Assembly (NCBI GenBank): GCA_947561585.1
Contig: CANNZV010001866.1
Location: 84,593 to 148,592, forward strand
From: Caprella mutica
Lineage: Eukaryota; Arthropoda; Malacostraca; Amphipoda; Caprellidae
Direction of reading: 5' to 3'
DNA: 64,000 nt
Positions 10,875 through 22,214 of the stretch are shown here, piece after piece. A program made the translations under genes and the position numbers. The notes below the pieces were generated by a model. The model was not told the origin of the DNA. It made no database searches and worked only from the letters and a program-made list of their open reading frames with translations. How positions within the stretch are numbered: position 1 is the first letter of the stretch; each line of letters begins with the position of its first letter.

Positions 10875-12860
10875 CCATTGGTGTCATTTTGATGTTAGAG
10901 TCTCTAGAAAAAGTAGGTATGGACACTGTATCACCTTCTGTGTACCATTGGTGTCATTTTGAAGTTAGAGTCACTAGAAGAAGTAGGTAATGAAACTGTA
11001 TCGCCGTCTGTGTACCATTGGTGTCATTTTGACGTCAGAGTCACGAGTAGAAGTAGTTAAGGACACTGTATCACCTTCTGTGTACCATTGGTGTCATTCT
11101 GACGTCAGAGTCGCTAGTAGAAGTAGGTGTGGACACTGTGTCACCTTCTGTGTACCATTGGTGTCATTTTGACGTCAGAGTCACGAGTAGAAGTAGTTAA
11201 GGACACTGTATCACCTTCTGTGTACCATTGGTGTCATTTGACGTCATAGTCACGAGTAGAAATAGTTAAGGACACTGTATCACCTTCTGTGTACCATTGG
11301 TGTCATTCTGACGTCAGAGTCGCTAGTAGAAGTAGGTGTGGACACTGTGTCACCTTCTGTGTACCATTGGTGTCATTCTGACGTCAGAGTCACGAGTAGA
11401 AGTAGTTAAGGACACTGTATCACCTTCTGTGTACCATTGGTGTCATTTGACGTCAGAGTCACGAGTAGAAGTAGTTAAGGACACTGTATCACCTTCTGTG
11501 TACCATTGGTGTCATTTGACGTCAGAGTCACGAGTAGAAGTAGTTAAGGACACTGTATCACCTTCTGTGTACCATTGGTGTCATTTGACGTCAGAGTCAC
11601 GAGTAGAAGTAGTTAAGGACACTGTATCACCTTCTGTTTACCATTGTTGTCATTCTGACGTCAGAGTCGCTAGTAGAAGTAGGTATGGACACTGTATCAC
11701 CTTCTGTGTACCATTGGTGTCATTTTGACGTTAGAGTCGCTAGTAGAAGTAGCAATGGACACTGTATCACCTTCTGTGTACCATTGGTGTCATTTTGACG
11801 TCAAAGTCGCTAGTGGAAGTAGCAATGGACACTGTATCGCCTTCTGTGTACCACTGGTGTCATTTTGACGTCAGAGTCGCTAGTAGAAGTAGGTATGGAC
11901 ACTGTATCACCTTCTGTGTACCATTGGTGTCATTTTGACGTTAGAGTCGCTAGTAGAAGTAGCAATGGACACTGTATCACCTTCTGTGTACCATTGGTGT
12001 CATTTTGACGTCAAAGTCGCTAGTGGAAGTAGCAATGGACACTGTATCGCCTTCTGTGTACCACTGGTGTCATTTTGACGTTAGAGTAGCTAGTAGAAGT
12101 AGCAATGGACACTGTATCACCTTCTGTGTACCATTGGTGTCATTTTGACGTCAGAGTCGCTAGTGGAAGTAGCAATGGACACTGTATCGCCTTCTGTGTA
12201 CCACTGGTGTCATTTTGACGTTAGAGTCGCTAGTAGAAGTAGCAATGGACACTTTATCACCTTCTGTGTACCATTGGTGTCATTTTGACGTCACAGTCAC
12301 TAGCAGAAGTAGGTATAGACACTGGACACTGCATCACCTTCTGTGTACCATTGGTGTCATTTTGACGTTAGAGTCGCTAGTAGAAGCAGGTATGGACACT
12401 GTATCACCTTCTGTGTACCATTGGTGTCATTTTGTTGTTAGAGTCGCTAGTAGAAGTAGCAATGGACACTTTATCACCTTCTGTGTACCATTGGTGTCAT
12501 TTTGACGTCACAGTCACTAGCAGAAGTAGGTATAGACACTGGACACTGCATCACCTTCTGAGAACCACTGGTGTCATTTTGACGTTAGAGTCGCTAGTAG
12601 AAGTAGCAATGGACACTGTATCACCTTTTGTGTACCATTGGTGTAATTTTGACGTCACAGTCACTAGTAGAAGTAGGTATAGACACTGGACACTGCATCA
12701 CCTTCTGTGTACCATTGGTGTAATTTTGACGTCACAGTCACTAGCAGAAGTAGGTATGGACACTGTATCACCTTCTGTGTACCATTGGTGTAATTTTGAC
12801 GTTAGAGTCGCTAGCAGAAGTAGGTATGGACACTGTATCACCTTCTCAGGACCATACAAG
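10875..12860. repeat. 70-bp minisatellite, about 28 copies, with CRE palindromes
   Basis: TGTACCATTGGTGTCATTTT recurs every 70 bases (for example 10941, 11011, 11081). Many units then read GACGTCAGAGTC, so TGACGTCA (the ATF/CREB palindrome) appears in many copies; others have GACGTTAGAG. Some units near 12300-12700 are longer because GACACTG is duplicated. Blocks of several units are repeated (11740-11880 resembles 11940-12060), showing higher-order duplication. Open frames across it are artefacts of repetition. Confidence 0.95.
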
Positions 12861-13400
12861 TAGCAAATGGGTTATTCTATATTAGCTACACATCACATCA
12901 TGCCATTGTTATAAATACAAAAGTCACGATGAAAGGCTTCCATAGTCTTTTATCTTTGAAGGAAATAAGGTTTTTGCTATCACAGGACTCTCACCCCGAT
13001 GAACCGAGAGCTGTCAGATAAATCCCATTTCCCCAACACCGACCTTTTCAATATCAGGACTAGAACAAACACACACGTCTCAAGAAATGAAGGAAGGTGA
13101 TGTTTGGACTCTGCAAATCATCCACCATGTTCTTTTCAGCTGTCTGTGTTAAAATCATTACAGCGCATCTCTTCATTGCCTCTGGGCTTAATATTGCCCA
13201 GGTTTAGACGATCAGAGTCACATACAAGATGGCCGAAAGACAAAGAGATGTCAAATATCTCATTCAGAACAGGTCGAATAGAGCTGAGGTACGAAAGCCC
13301 TCAGGATTTGGGACAATGGGTGTCTCCTAATCACCTCCACTGACATACTCTCCTCGGGATATTATCTGATATTGAGTAGTGAGTCTGCAATTAGAAGCAA
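12861..13400. other. Unique, less AT-rich block without a confirmed gene
   Basis: This is one of few non-repetitive blocks. A 79-codon frame (13104-13343, plus strand) has no known motif. A non-coding exon or old gene fragment is possible. Confidence 0.25.
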
Positions 13401-13404
13401 CAGA

Positions 13405-13745
13405 AATAAACTAGTCGTTCTCACTTGAGTTTGACAAGTGACAGTGGTCACATTGACTTGAATTTGACTTGTAACTTTAGTCATATTGACCTATAATTGA
13501 CACCTTTGACATAGGTTATTTTAATTGTAAATTGATATGTGACTTTGGTCGTTCTGACTTGAAATTGACTTGTGACTTTGGTGATTTTCACCTGTGACTT
13601 TGGTCACTTTGACCAGGAATAAACACCATTGACATTGATCATTTTGACATGAAATTGAACTGTAATATTGTTCATTTTCGCTTGAGATTGACCTGTGACT
13701 ATGGTGAAACTGATCTGAAATTGACTTGGGACATTGGTCTGTTTG
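13405..13745. repeat. Degenerate short repeats (TTGACTTGTGACTTTGGTCA)
   Basis: Words such as TGAAATTGACTTGTGACT, TTGGTCATTTTGAC and TGACTTGAATTTGACTTG recur about every 35-45 bases with much drift, as in an old minisatellite. Confidence 0.6.
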
Positions 13746-14377
13746 TCTTACAAATTATATACCCTGCATTTTGAGCGAAAATTCCTCCATCTAATCAAGT
13801 AGGAACAAAATTTATATGAAACAAATTCTGATTTTGCCATAAAATGAAACATTATAGCACATTTAAAAATAGTCTTCAGAACAAATTATGACAGTTTCCC
13901 ATAAAGAATAATCAAACTAATACAGCAAATATCAATTACTGATATATTCAACCAATAATGTTTGCATTTTATTCTTTACCTTGAAATCATTTTTTCCAGT
14001 CATTTCTCGTGCATATCGAATGAATTTCTGGAATTCTGTCAAATCGAGAAAAATGCTATTCGAAATCATTGAGGATGGACGAATATTTTCAGTGACGTAT
14101 AAATCAGTATAAATGACAAAAACATAAAATGAAATGATTTAAACTCATGAGAAATTATTGTATGGAAATAACTTTTACTGTTTTTATATTTATATAATAT
14201 GTAGTACAATTAGAATAAAATATAGGCCTGAAATTATTAATCCTAAAAAATTGACTGAAATCCGCAAGATCCAACCTAGTTAATTTTGATATCAGATTAA
14301 TATTAAAAACACTTTTTGGATTCACATATTAAACACTAATATCCCTATCATCCATCACTCGTATCACTAGTATCCAC
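13746..14377. other. AT-rich sequence without a recognised feature
   Basis: No gene or clear repeat. The last 60 bases contain diverged CACTAATATCCCT words of the 13-bp array that resumes at 15237. Confidence 0.3.
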
Positions 14378-15236
14378 TAGACTAGTTGGGCCTCGACAAT
14401 TGTGCCCATCGAAAATTGAGCAAAAGACAATTGGGCCCTAATGCAATCGGACACAGGTAAATTGGTGAATTAAAATATTCCTTTCTACATATAATGACAA
14501 CGCATATACTTCTTCTTATTTAACTTTTACAAAGCCTTATAACATTCGCAAAATTGGGGAAGGTTATAATTTGATCGGATTTTATTTGTAATCTTATTAT
14601 TCGCATAACTCAAAAAGTATTCAACCAAATTACCTCAAATTGGTCATTATCCCAGAACCATTTGGATAGATTTAGACAGCGATCGGGTTGACGGTCAAGG
14701 TCAGAAGAGTCTAAAACGATTGAAGTGGCGGCGAAGGGAAATCCTCTTATCAAACCAGGTGTCTGAGTGTCTACAACCGTGTCGATCATTGAAGATCAGC
14801 CTCGTATCACTAATGCAATTGAAGGGGGGCACAGAGCGATGCACAGCTCGACACAATATCGTCATTCTACTACTACAAGTTTATAAATACAATTATATTA
14901 GAGTAAGATCACGTTGAAAATACATAAAGACGTATAACTACTGAAAATAAAGATTGCACTAAAAGTGAAGGATGGGCGACCAGATCAGTCCATTTCAACT
15001 ATCGTTAAGCCTTGGACAGCTTTAGGGAAAAGTGAAATGTTATACATATATATGTATGCATTGCTCTTTTATAGAAAAACAAAATATTAAATTTCAGAGA
15101 TGTATTCCAAGTCCGTTTTTTATCAGAGTCTACTGCATTAATTTAATTGAAGACCATTGCTACTGTAAAAACAAAGTAACAATTCTTTATTGTGTCGACT
15201 GTCAAATTTCTTATTGGCTCAATAGTCGGTGCTTCC
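14378..15236. mobile_element. Foldback element family F1 (GACAATTGGGCCC arms), old copy
   Basis: The left arm has AGTTGGGCCTCGACAATTGT and AAGACAATTGGGCCC. The right end has TTGGCTCAATAGTCGGTGCT in inverted orientation. The internal segment CAGAGTCTACTGCATTAATT...GACCATTGCTACTGT matches the other F1 copies. A minus-strand SINE-like repeat (14540-14705) is inserted within it. Both flanks contain CACTAATATCCCT words, so it appears to have landed in that array. Confidence 0.6.
14540..14705 (-). repeat. SINE-like repeat, copy 3, minus strand
   Basis: TCTTATTATTCGCATAACTC, then AAAAAGTATTCAACCAAATT and finally GGTCAAGGTC, is the reverse complement of the 3' half of the family at 5761-6130. It lies inside the F1 element. 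Confidence 0.6.
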
Positions 15237-15357
15237 CTTAATATCCCTCACTAATATCCCTCACTAATATCCCTCACTAATATCCCTCACTAATATCCCT
15301 CACTAATATCCCTCACTAATATCCCTCACTAATATCCCTCACTATATCACTAATATC
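15237..15357. repeat. 13-bp array (CACTAATATCCCT), about 9 copies
   Basis: Perfect tandem CACTAATATCCCT, with one irregular unit near 15345. Related words lie to the left of the F1 element at about 14330-14380. Confidence 0.95.
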
Positions 15358-15473
15358 CCAATTCTTCACTAGCAACAGTTCAAATTAATGTTTTGTTTCT
15401 TAGGAAGAGAGAGCTACTATACTTTGTCGAATTGAACACCTTTTGTATGAATGAAAATTAAAGGAGAAGTAGT

Positions 15474-16148
15474 ACAGCAACTGGGATAACTACAGGGATA
15501 ACTACAGATATAACTACAGGGATAACTACAGCCATAACTACAGCCATAACTACAGGGATAACTACAGGGATAACTACAGGGATAACTTCAGGGATAACTA
15601 CAGGGATAACTACAGGGATAACTACAGCCATAACTACAGGGATAACTACTACAGGGATAACTACAGGGATAACTACAGCGATAATTACAGGGATAACTAC
15701 ATGGATAACTACAGCCATAGCTACAGGGATAACTACAGCGATAATTACAGAAGTAACTACAGGGGTAACTACAGGGATAACTACAGGGATAACTAAAGGG
15801 ATAACTACATGGATAACTACAGGGATAACTACAGGGATAACTACAGCGATAATTACAGGAATAACTACAGGGGTAACTACATGGATAACTACAGGGATAA
15901 CTACAGCGATAATTACAGGGATAACTACAGGGGTAACTACAGGGATAACTACAGGGATAACTACAGGGATAACTAAAGGGATAACTACATGGATAACTGA
16001 AGGGATAACTACAGCGATAATTACAGGGATAACTACAGGGGTAACTACAGGGATAACTACAGGGATAACTACAGGGATAACTACAGGGATAACTACAGGG
16101 ATAACTAAAGGGATAACTACATGGATAACTGCAGGGATAACTATAACG
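15474..16148. repeat. 12-bp array (GGATAACTACAG), about 56 copies
   Basis: GGATAACTACAG with variants (GCCATAACTACA, GCGATAATTACA, ATGGATAACTAC, GGATAACTAAAG). Blocks of variants repeat, so there is higher-order structure. Because 12 is a multiple of three and the unit lacks stops on the minus strand, a 240-codon IPVV-type frame stays open; I do not regard it as a gene. Confidence 0.95.
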
Positions 16149-16390
16149 GGCAATCGCTTCTCATAAATGATCTTGACCATCTAATAATCCTTGAGTTATT
16201 ATAATGACCTTGACCTTTGAAGTGTTCGCTCCCAAAATCTAATAAACTGGTTCCTGGATAATGATCGATCTTCCTACAAAATTTCAGGCAATTTGGTTGA
16301 GTACTTTTTCAGTTATGCGAATAACAAGATGATAAATAAATACCTAAATGCCATTTAAAACATTACCTTCTGCATCTGCGAAGGTAGTGA
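16149..16390 (+). repeat. SINE-like repeat, copy 4
   Basis: Begins CAATCGCTTCTCATAAATGA, continues TGACCTTGACCTTTGAAG and TTCGCTCCCAAAATCTAATA, and ends CAAGATGATAAATAAAT then TTACCTTCTGC. Single unit. It directly abuts the end of the 12-bp array. Confidence 0.65.
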
Positions 16391-16447
16391 CAAGGATAAC
16401 TGCTGGTAAAAATAGTTTAGAAAAGAATGATTAACTTAATCCATTTA

Positions 16448-16520
16448 TGCGATAAAATATTAAGGTGGGACCATAGGGGATTATAGGCCCTTCTTACTCT
16501 TCTCTGGCCCACCATAAGTT
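16448..16520. repeat. Diverged F4-type palindrome (GTGGGACCATAG)
   Basis: AAGGTGGGACCATAGGGG is inverted against GGCCCACCATAAG about 45 bases on. The words match the F4 arms at 27851-28090 and 29172-29470. Confidence 0.4.
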
Positions 16521-16639
16521 TCTGTGATGAATAGCTGAGTGTGTTGGTGTAACCAGTACAGTGATTTATTAGAGACTCCATTGTAAGTTACTGTGCTTCA
16601 TTTCCTGCCTTCAAAGCACTATATTGAGTGCCTCCCTCT

Positions 16640-17440
16640 GTATTGAACTATGTAAAGTGATGTCACGGACATAGGCCATAGGGTAACGAGTGATGTAACT
16701 ATGTAAAGTGATGTCACGGACATAGGCCATAGGGTAACTTGTGATGTAACTATGTAAAGTGATGTCACGGACATAGGCCATAGGGTAACGAGTGATGTAA
16801 CTATGTAAAGTGATGTCACGGACATAGGCCATAGGGTAACGAGTGATGTAACTATGTAAAGTGATGTCACGGACATAGGCCATAGGATAACGTGTGATGT
16901 GACTATGTAAAGTGATGTAACGGACATAGGCCATAGGGTAACGAGTGATTTGACTATGTAAAGTGATGTCACGGACATAGGACATAGGGTAACGCGTGAT
17001 GTAACTATGTTAAGTGATGTCACGGACATAGGCCATAGGGTAACGAGTGATGTGACTATGTAAAGTGATGTCACGGACATAGGCCATAGGGTAACGAGTG
17101 ATGTGACTATGTAAAGTGATGTCACGGACATAGGCCATAGGGTAACGTGTGATGTGACTATGTAAAGTGATGTCACGGACATAGGCCATAGGGTAACGCG
17201 TGATGTGACTATGTAAAGTGATGTCACGGACATAGGCCATAGGGTAACGCGTGATGTGACTATGTAAAGTGATGTCACGGACATAGGCCATAGGGTAACG
17301 CGTGATGTGACTATGTAAAGTGATGTCACGGACATAGGCCATAGGGTAACGCGTGATGTGACTATGTAAAGTGATGTCACGGACATAGGCCATAGGGTAA
17401 CGCGTGATGTGACTATGTAAAGTGATGTCACGGACATAGG
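16640..17440. repeat. 51-bp array, about 16 copies
   Basis: ATGTAAAGTGATGTCACGGA then CATAGGCCATAGGGTAACG, period 51 bases (17 codons). Variation is confined to CGAG/CGCG/CGTG/TTGTG and TAACT/TGACT. Minus-strand frames of up to 277 codons stay open because the period is divisible by three. TGATGTCA is repeated with the unit. Confidence 0.95.
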
Positions 17441-17555
17441 GTGATAATACATGTTAGCTATTATTATTAGCCAAATATGAAATAATATGAGATTGAAATT
17501 TCATTTGCTTTTTGGCTCAATTTATATATTTGCAACAATTAATATATATTTAAAC

Positions 17556-18400
17556 AAGTGAACGGACATTTCGTCCACGGACATTTCATCCACGGACATT
17601 TTGTCCACGGACATTTCATCCACGAAATGCTTTAGTTTGTATTTTATTAAACTGTTAATTGATTTAATACTTTGAACTTTCATCACAGAGCATCAAGTGA
17701 TTCTTACAGCAAACACTTTAACAATGTATAGTGAAAAGGCAATTAGTAGAAACTCAGCACCATTTTCTGTTATTCTAACTCATAGAAAATGAAATACTTC
17801 AGGAGTAACAATTATAAAGTAACTTGATAAATATCCCGTTCTTATAACCATTTGTAATATGACTGAGTAGTGATTTCGGTAATATAAGCGGGGAATCCGT
17901 GAATGGAAACAGCTGATACCTTATCGATAAAGTCACTTCAAGCCAAGTCTTTTTTTTTAATTCAATGCTAATAACCTTTGTGTTTGATACATGAAGGGAT
18001 GCATAAAAATGTAATTCTTGAACATCTTACCTCAGCTGTCAAATGAACCACATATTTATTCCTGATAGTACCCTGCTATTTCAGTTCCATATTTTAAATA
18101 CTCATAACTCATTAATCTATTGAAAATAATAAACGATGTAAATAACATAACGATACAGTCAACCGGCTCAACCCATTTAGCATATTTAATTATATAACTG
18201 TAATCAATAAATACACATATTTTATGTGTCAATATGAAATGATTCGGCTTAAATCACTATAATAAAATTACATATTTACACCTGGCTATTAATGTAATAG
18301 TGAAAAATAGTATGAAAAATACCCCATATACACTTTATAATACAAAATAGAGCAATTTGTGGATGAATAATTATTGTCCGCGAACGAAATGTCCTTACCC
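17556..18400. mobile_element. Foldback element family F6 (ACGGACATTTCGTCC arms), 8-bp TSD
   Basis: The left arm holds four tandem 17-bp words, ACGGACATTTCGTCC and variants, at 17561-17630. The right end has TGTGGATGAATAATTATTGT, GTCCGCGAAC and GAAATGTCC, the inverted form. The left flank is ATTTAAAC (17548-17555). The right flank is ATT-TAA, interrupted by the MITE at 18407-18616, then TAA-AC. Removing the MITE and its TAA duplication restores ATTTAAAC, an exact 8-bp target duplication. The interior is AT-rich and non-coding. Confidence 0.78.
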
Positions 18401-18406
18401 ATTTAA

Positions 18407-18616
18407 AGGCTGCTTCACACATCACCGGTATCCGTCCGGCACGTCACCGGTGGTCCGTCTCCGTCACTCTCCTCTCAGTGATTCGGTGTCAGTGAAAAAA
18501 TATAACGTTACAATAATTTCAACGGACACATTCACACAGTACCGGCTCTTCGCAGTGATAAATAATCTCGGACCGGTGACGTGCCGGACGGATATCGGTG
18601 ATGTTTGAAACAGCCT
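18407..18616. mobile_element. PIF/Harbinger-like MITE, 210 bp, TAA target duplication
   Basis: AGGCTGCTTCACACATCACC at the left mirrors GGTGATGTTTGAAACAGCCT at the right. The arms continue with CCGTCCGGCACGTCACCGGT and ACCGGTGACGTGCCGGACGG. TAA flanks both sides (18404-18406, 18617-18619). It is strikingly GC-rich for the region. It sits in the right target copy of the F6 element. The 83-codon frame across it is not a gene. Confidence 0.85.
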
Positions 18617-18619
18617 TAA

Positions 18620-19010
18620 ACTTTCAAAGCTATACCTTAACTTAAGGGTAAGAATTGAAAGCTATAACCTTAAGCAAGAACATCTTTTGAACTTAACTAA
18701 GGCATTAAAGTTCATATCTTGACCTTTACTATGGCTATCACCTTAAGTTTATATCATGACGATAAGTAAGTCTACGGCCTTGAGGTCATATCCTGACCTT
18801 ACCCAAGACTATGACCTTAAGTTCATATTTTGATCTATACTAAGTCTATCACTTTTAAGTCATATCCTGACCTTAACTAATGCTATAGCCTAAGATCTTA
18901 CCTTGACCTTAACTAAGAATATGACCATAAAGGCTTTATCTTGGCCTTACCTGAGGATATGACCATAAAGGTTTTATCTTGACCTTAACTAAGCTGACCT
19001 TTACTCGCAT
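18620..19010. repeat. Degenerate ACCTTAA / TATCTTGACCTTA repeats
   Basis: Words such as TCATATCTTGACCTTTACTA and ATATCCTGACCTTAACTAA recur at irregular 30-60 base spacing. Near the end, ATGACCATAAAGGCTTTATC is duplicated almost exactly. It looks like an old decayed minisatellite. Confidence 0.6.
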
Positions 19011-19139
19011 TAAGTCCTTTCTTTGAGCAGCAAAAGGAAATTCCGGAAGCGTTTCACTGAATAACACATCCTTCAGTCAAAGGAATAATAATTAATGTTT
19101 CTGGTGAGAATTTCAATACGAATATTCAGACTCCTATTC

Positions 19140-19672
19140 GTGTATTGTATTTCACTGCATTTATAGCTAATGTTATTGTAGTGTATTGTATTTCACTGCA
19201 TTTATAGCTAATGTTATTGTAATGTATTGCATTTCACTGCATTTATAGCTAATGTTATTGTAATGTATTGTATTTCACTGCATTTATAGCTAATGTTATT
19301 GTAATGTATTGTATTTCACTGCATTTATAGCTAATGTTATTGTAATGTATTGTATTTCACTGCATTTATAGCTAATGTTATTGTAATGTATTGTATTTCA
19401 CTGCATTTATTGCTAATGTTATTGTAATGTATTGTATTTCACTGCATTTATAGCTAATGTTATTGTAATGTATTGTATTTCACTGCATTTATTGCTAATG
19501 TTATTGTAATGTATTGTATTTCACTGCATTTATTGCTAATGTTATTGTAATGTATTGTATTTCACTGCATTTATTGCTAATGTTATTGTAATGTATTGTA
19601 TTTCACTGCATTTATTGCTAATGTTATTGTAATGTATTGTATTTCACTGCATTTACTGTTAATGTTACCCAT
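19140..19672. repeat. 41-bp array, about 13 copies
   Basis: TGTATTGTATTTCACTGCAT and TTATAGCTAATGTTATTGTA make a 41-base unit, with ATAG/ATTG variants grouped in blocks. A short TTAGGTTAGGTTAG stretch follows at about 19742. Confidence 0.95.
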
Positions 19673-19834
19673 ATGCTTTGTTATATCCAACTTCATGGAT
19701 GAAAATAAAATATCAAATTGAATATTAGTGATATGTTGATTTTAGGTTAGGTTAGTTAGTTATAGTAGTAAATTACTTTTAATGATTTTCTGAAAATAAA
19801 TTTAAAATATTTTTTTACAAATTGATTAATTTAG

Positions 19835-20175
19835 TAGGGGTTTAACGTCTGCTTCGTAACCAAAGGCTATATCACTGATATCAAAATGAAACTAAATACA
19901 AGGGCAAGAAGAAGCAGTCAGAAAGGAAAGTGGCTCATTGAACCACAGTAGGTGACAAAGTTCATGGATACAGAAAAGCTACTCCTTTAATGAAGTCACT
20001 TATCAAGGAATGTGACGAAAAGGGACACAAGCACCTGTGGCTGCACTGGTGTATAGAAGAGGAAAATGAAGAGGTGATAGTAAATGAAGCCTACGAGTCT
20101 ACCTAACACCAAATCTAAGACCTCGTAGTTAAAGAGCATAACCCTAGCGCTATCCTCTAAAACTGCAAGTAGCGT
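19835..20175 (+). repeat. Interspersed VNTR-bearing element, copy with one internal unit
   Basis: Begins GGGGTTTAACGTCTGCTTCG, runs through AAGAAGCAGTCAGAAAGGAA, AAGTTCATGGATACAGAAAA and GGAATGTGACGAAAAGG, and reaches one GAGGAAAATGAAGAGGTGAT unit before CTCGTAGTTAAAGAGCATAA. Other copies at 28140-28375, 43260-43805 and 45155-45312 carry 2, about 6 and 0 units. No coding frame. Confidence 0.75.
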
Positions 20176-20239
20176 TAAAAAATTATAAAGATAGTAAAAA
20201 TGATAAAATTTGTAAACTATATGACGGGCACTCTAAGAG

Positions 20240-20485
20240 AGAATACCTTCACAGCCGCTTACGGCTTATAAATGACCTTGACCGTCCAATAATCCTTGAG
20301 TTATAGAATACCTTGACCTTTGACCGATTCGCTTCCAAAATCTAATCAAATGGTTACTGGATGCTGACTAATCGTCCCACCAAATTTCATGCATTTTTGT
20401 TCAATACTTTTTGAGTTATGCGAATAACAAGATTACAAATAAATGCAGAACAAAATATAACCTTCTGCAATTTGTGAAAAAAGTT
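20240..20485 (+). repeat. SINE-like repeat, copy 5
   Basis: Starts at about GCCGCTTACGGCTTATAAAT, then TGACCTTGACC, TTCGCTTCCAAAATCTAATC and TTTGAGTTATGCGAATAAC, and ends AAATATAACCTTCTGC. It is the cleanest single-unit copy in the window. Confidence 0.65.
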
Positions 20486-21423
20486 TTTTATCTTAAAACT
20501 GCAAAACAATATCGTAAATTAAACTATATTGAAAGAATATATGCATATGGGCTATTAATTATCCAATACAGTTTGTATAAACAAATATATTTCTATTCAC
20601 AATATTTTTGGCTTCAATTTTGTTTTATTTCTTAGAAGAATAAATTATAATATTGAAAAATTTGTTTGATATTTATTTCATATTTACAATTTTTTTTTGT
20701 TTTTGCGTATACATTTTTTAACATTTTTATATTTTATATCCATTTTTTTTTTGGCTGTTATTTATTTCTTTTCATGTTTGTTTTTACTTATCCATTATTG
20801 CTTTACCACTATTTTTCAATTTAGTTAGCTATTTCCGTTCTCTCAATCGATTTCTCTTTAAGTGAAGAAATACAAGCCATGAATAATACATGGCTGTGAG
20901 CTCCAAAAAATACAACCGGCATTTGAACGCAAAGACCCACTACTTTTGTACTTCAAATTCGTAAAAATAGTCCGACACGTCAAGGTGACAGATTCGCTAC
21001 TGAAAGTCGGGTGGAAGCTTTCTGTAGTTGTCCTTTATTTAATGTAAATAAATATCTTTTATTTACGCACGTAGAAATATTATTTGAAAAGTATTTTAAT
21101 AATTGTAAAAATTCAGTGTATTTTATTTAGTAATTGCATACGTAATGACTGGAGATAAAATATTATGATTTATGTATATTCAAACTCAAGTACATGCGTA
21201 TAAAGTCAATGAATAAATGTTAAAATCAGATATTATTAAATGAAAATTCGATATAATAAAGGATGTTTTATCTTAATAATTAATTAAATCCTAAGCATAG
21301 GTTCGATTAACATTCGGTTGTTTTATTAAAAGAATTTCAAGACTTGGGCAAAATAATAGGAACATTACATTTTTTAGTGATAAATTTTCATTGTATTAAT
21401 GATTTATTTGATAGTTAGTTAAG
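20486..21423. other. AT-rich sequence without a recognised gene
   Basis: Long T-rich tracts (20690-20770) and unique AT-rich DNA. The small frame at 20411-20635 has no domain. Confidence 0.35.
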
Positions 21424-22051
21424 ATGCCTAACTTAACTGATTCTAAAAACGGGTAAATAATTGGTGCTTCCATTGGAAGAGCTTCGGTCACCAAAACCGC
21501 TGAGCTTTTGGGTTTTTCGAGAGCTACCATATTGGGGACGATGACACAATTCGAAAAAGTGGGAAAGACTTCTAAAAATCGAAGGAACTTTGGTCAGCCT
21601 TCCAAGCTATCTGATAGAGATAGATGATTATTTAATGGTTTGGGCAGCTATTCCGAAAAGTACTCTTTGTCCAATTGTTGCCTTGCATGGTAGGATCAAC
21701 AGCAAAGTTTACCTGAACATTTTGGACGACCGATTGCATTCAAAGTCCCAAAGGTGACTGCATCAATAAAACTACGATGCACACTGTCAATATCGATAAC
21801 AATTGGTATGAAAAGCATGAAACGGATCTGGAACACATGGGATGACCTCTCAATCTTCTGATTTCAATATTGTTAAGCATTTGTGGTGTATATTTGAGTG
21901 ACAAGTCAGAAATTGCTACCCACCGCCACCCACCAGGAGCTGGAAAGAGTGACTGAAATCTCCGATAGTAGAAGTTATTAAGCTTCATGATTCAATTACG
22001 AGACGTATTGTAGCAGTTTTAAAGGCTAAAAAGGGTCAAACTACATATTAA
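21424..22051 (+). pseudogene. Tc1-like transposase pseudogene
   Basis: Degenerate Tc1/mariner-superfamily transposase, which in intact form binds terminal repeats and cuts at TA sites. The N-terminal helix-turn-helix reads IIGASIGRASVTKTAELLGF then SRATI (about 21457-21533), with a stop where Gln is expected just before it. After a deletion the catalytic domain resumes as LMVWAAIPKSTLCPIVALHG (about 21630-21690) and RINSKVYLNILDD. Further on are HLWCIFE, a stop, QVRNCYPPP, IVEVIKLHDSITRRIVAVLK and AKKGQTTY before the final TAA. It is much shorter than the usual 340 aa and carries several stops and shifts. Terminal repeats were not found. The family call is firm; the element is dead. Confidence 0.85.
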
Positions 22052-22214
22052 ATAAAGTGTTCCAATTGTTTAGCTCGACCCATTGTCCAAGAGCTTAACG
22101 TAAACTACTATAAAGCAAAAACGGCATTTTCATATCCAGGGTGGAGTAAACACTCACAGTTGTCGTTACTGGTGCACTACTAACCCTCACTGGACAGCAG
22201 AGGAGCCACTTCAT

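Noticed and set aside
15458..16180. 240-codon IPVV-repeat frame on the minus strand
   Set aside because: It is produced by a 12-bp array without stops in that frame; no flanking coding sequence or motif.
18357..18608. 83-codon frame
   Set aside because: It lies across the terminal arms of a MITE and has no domain.
19742..19760. Insect telomere repeat (TTAGG)n
   Set aside because: Only about three units, TTAGGTTAGGTTAG; too short and within unique AT-rich DNA.
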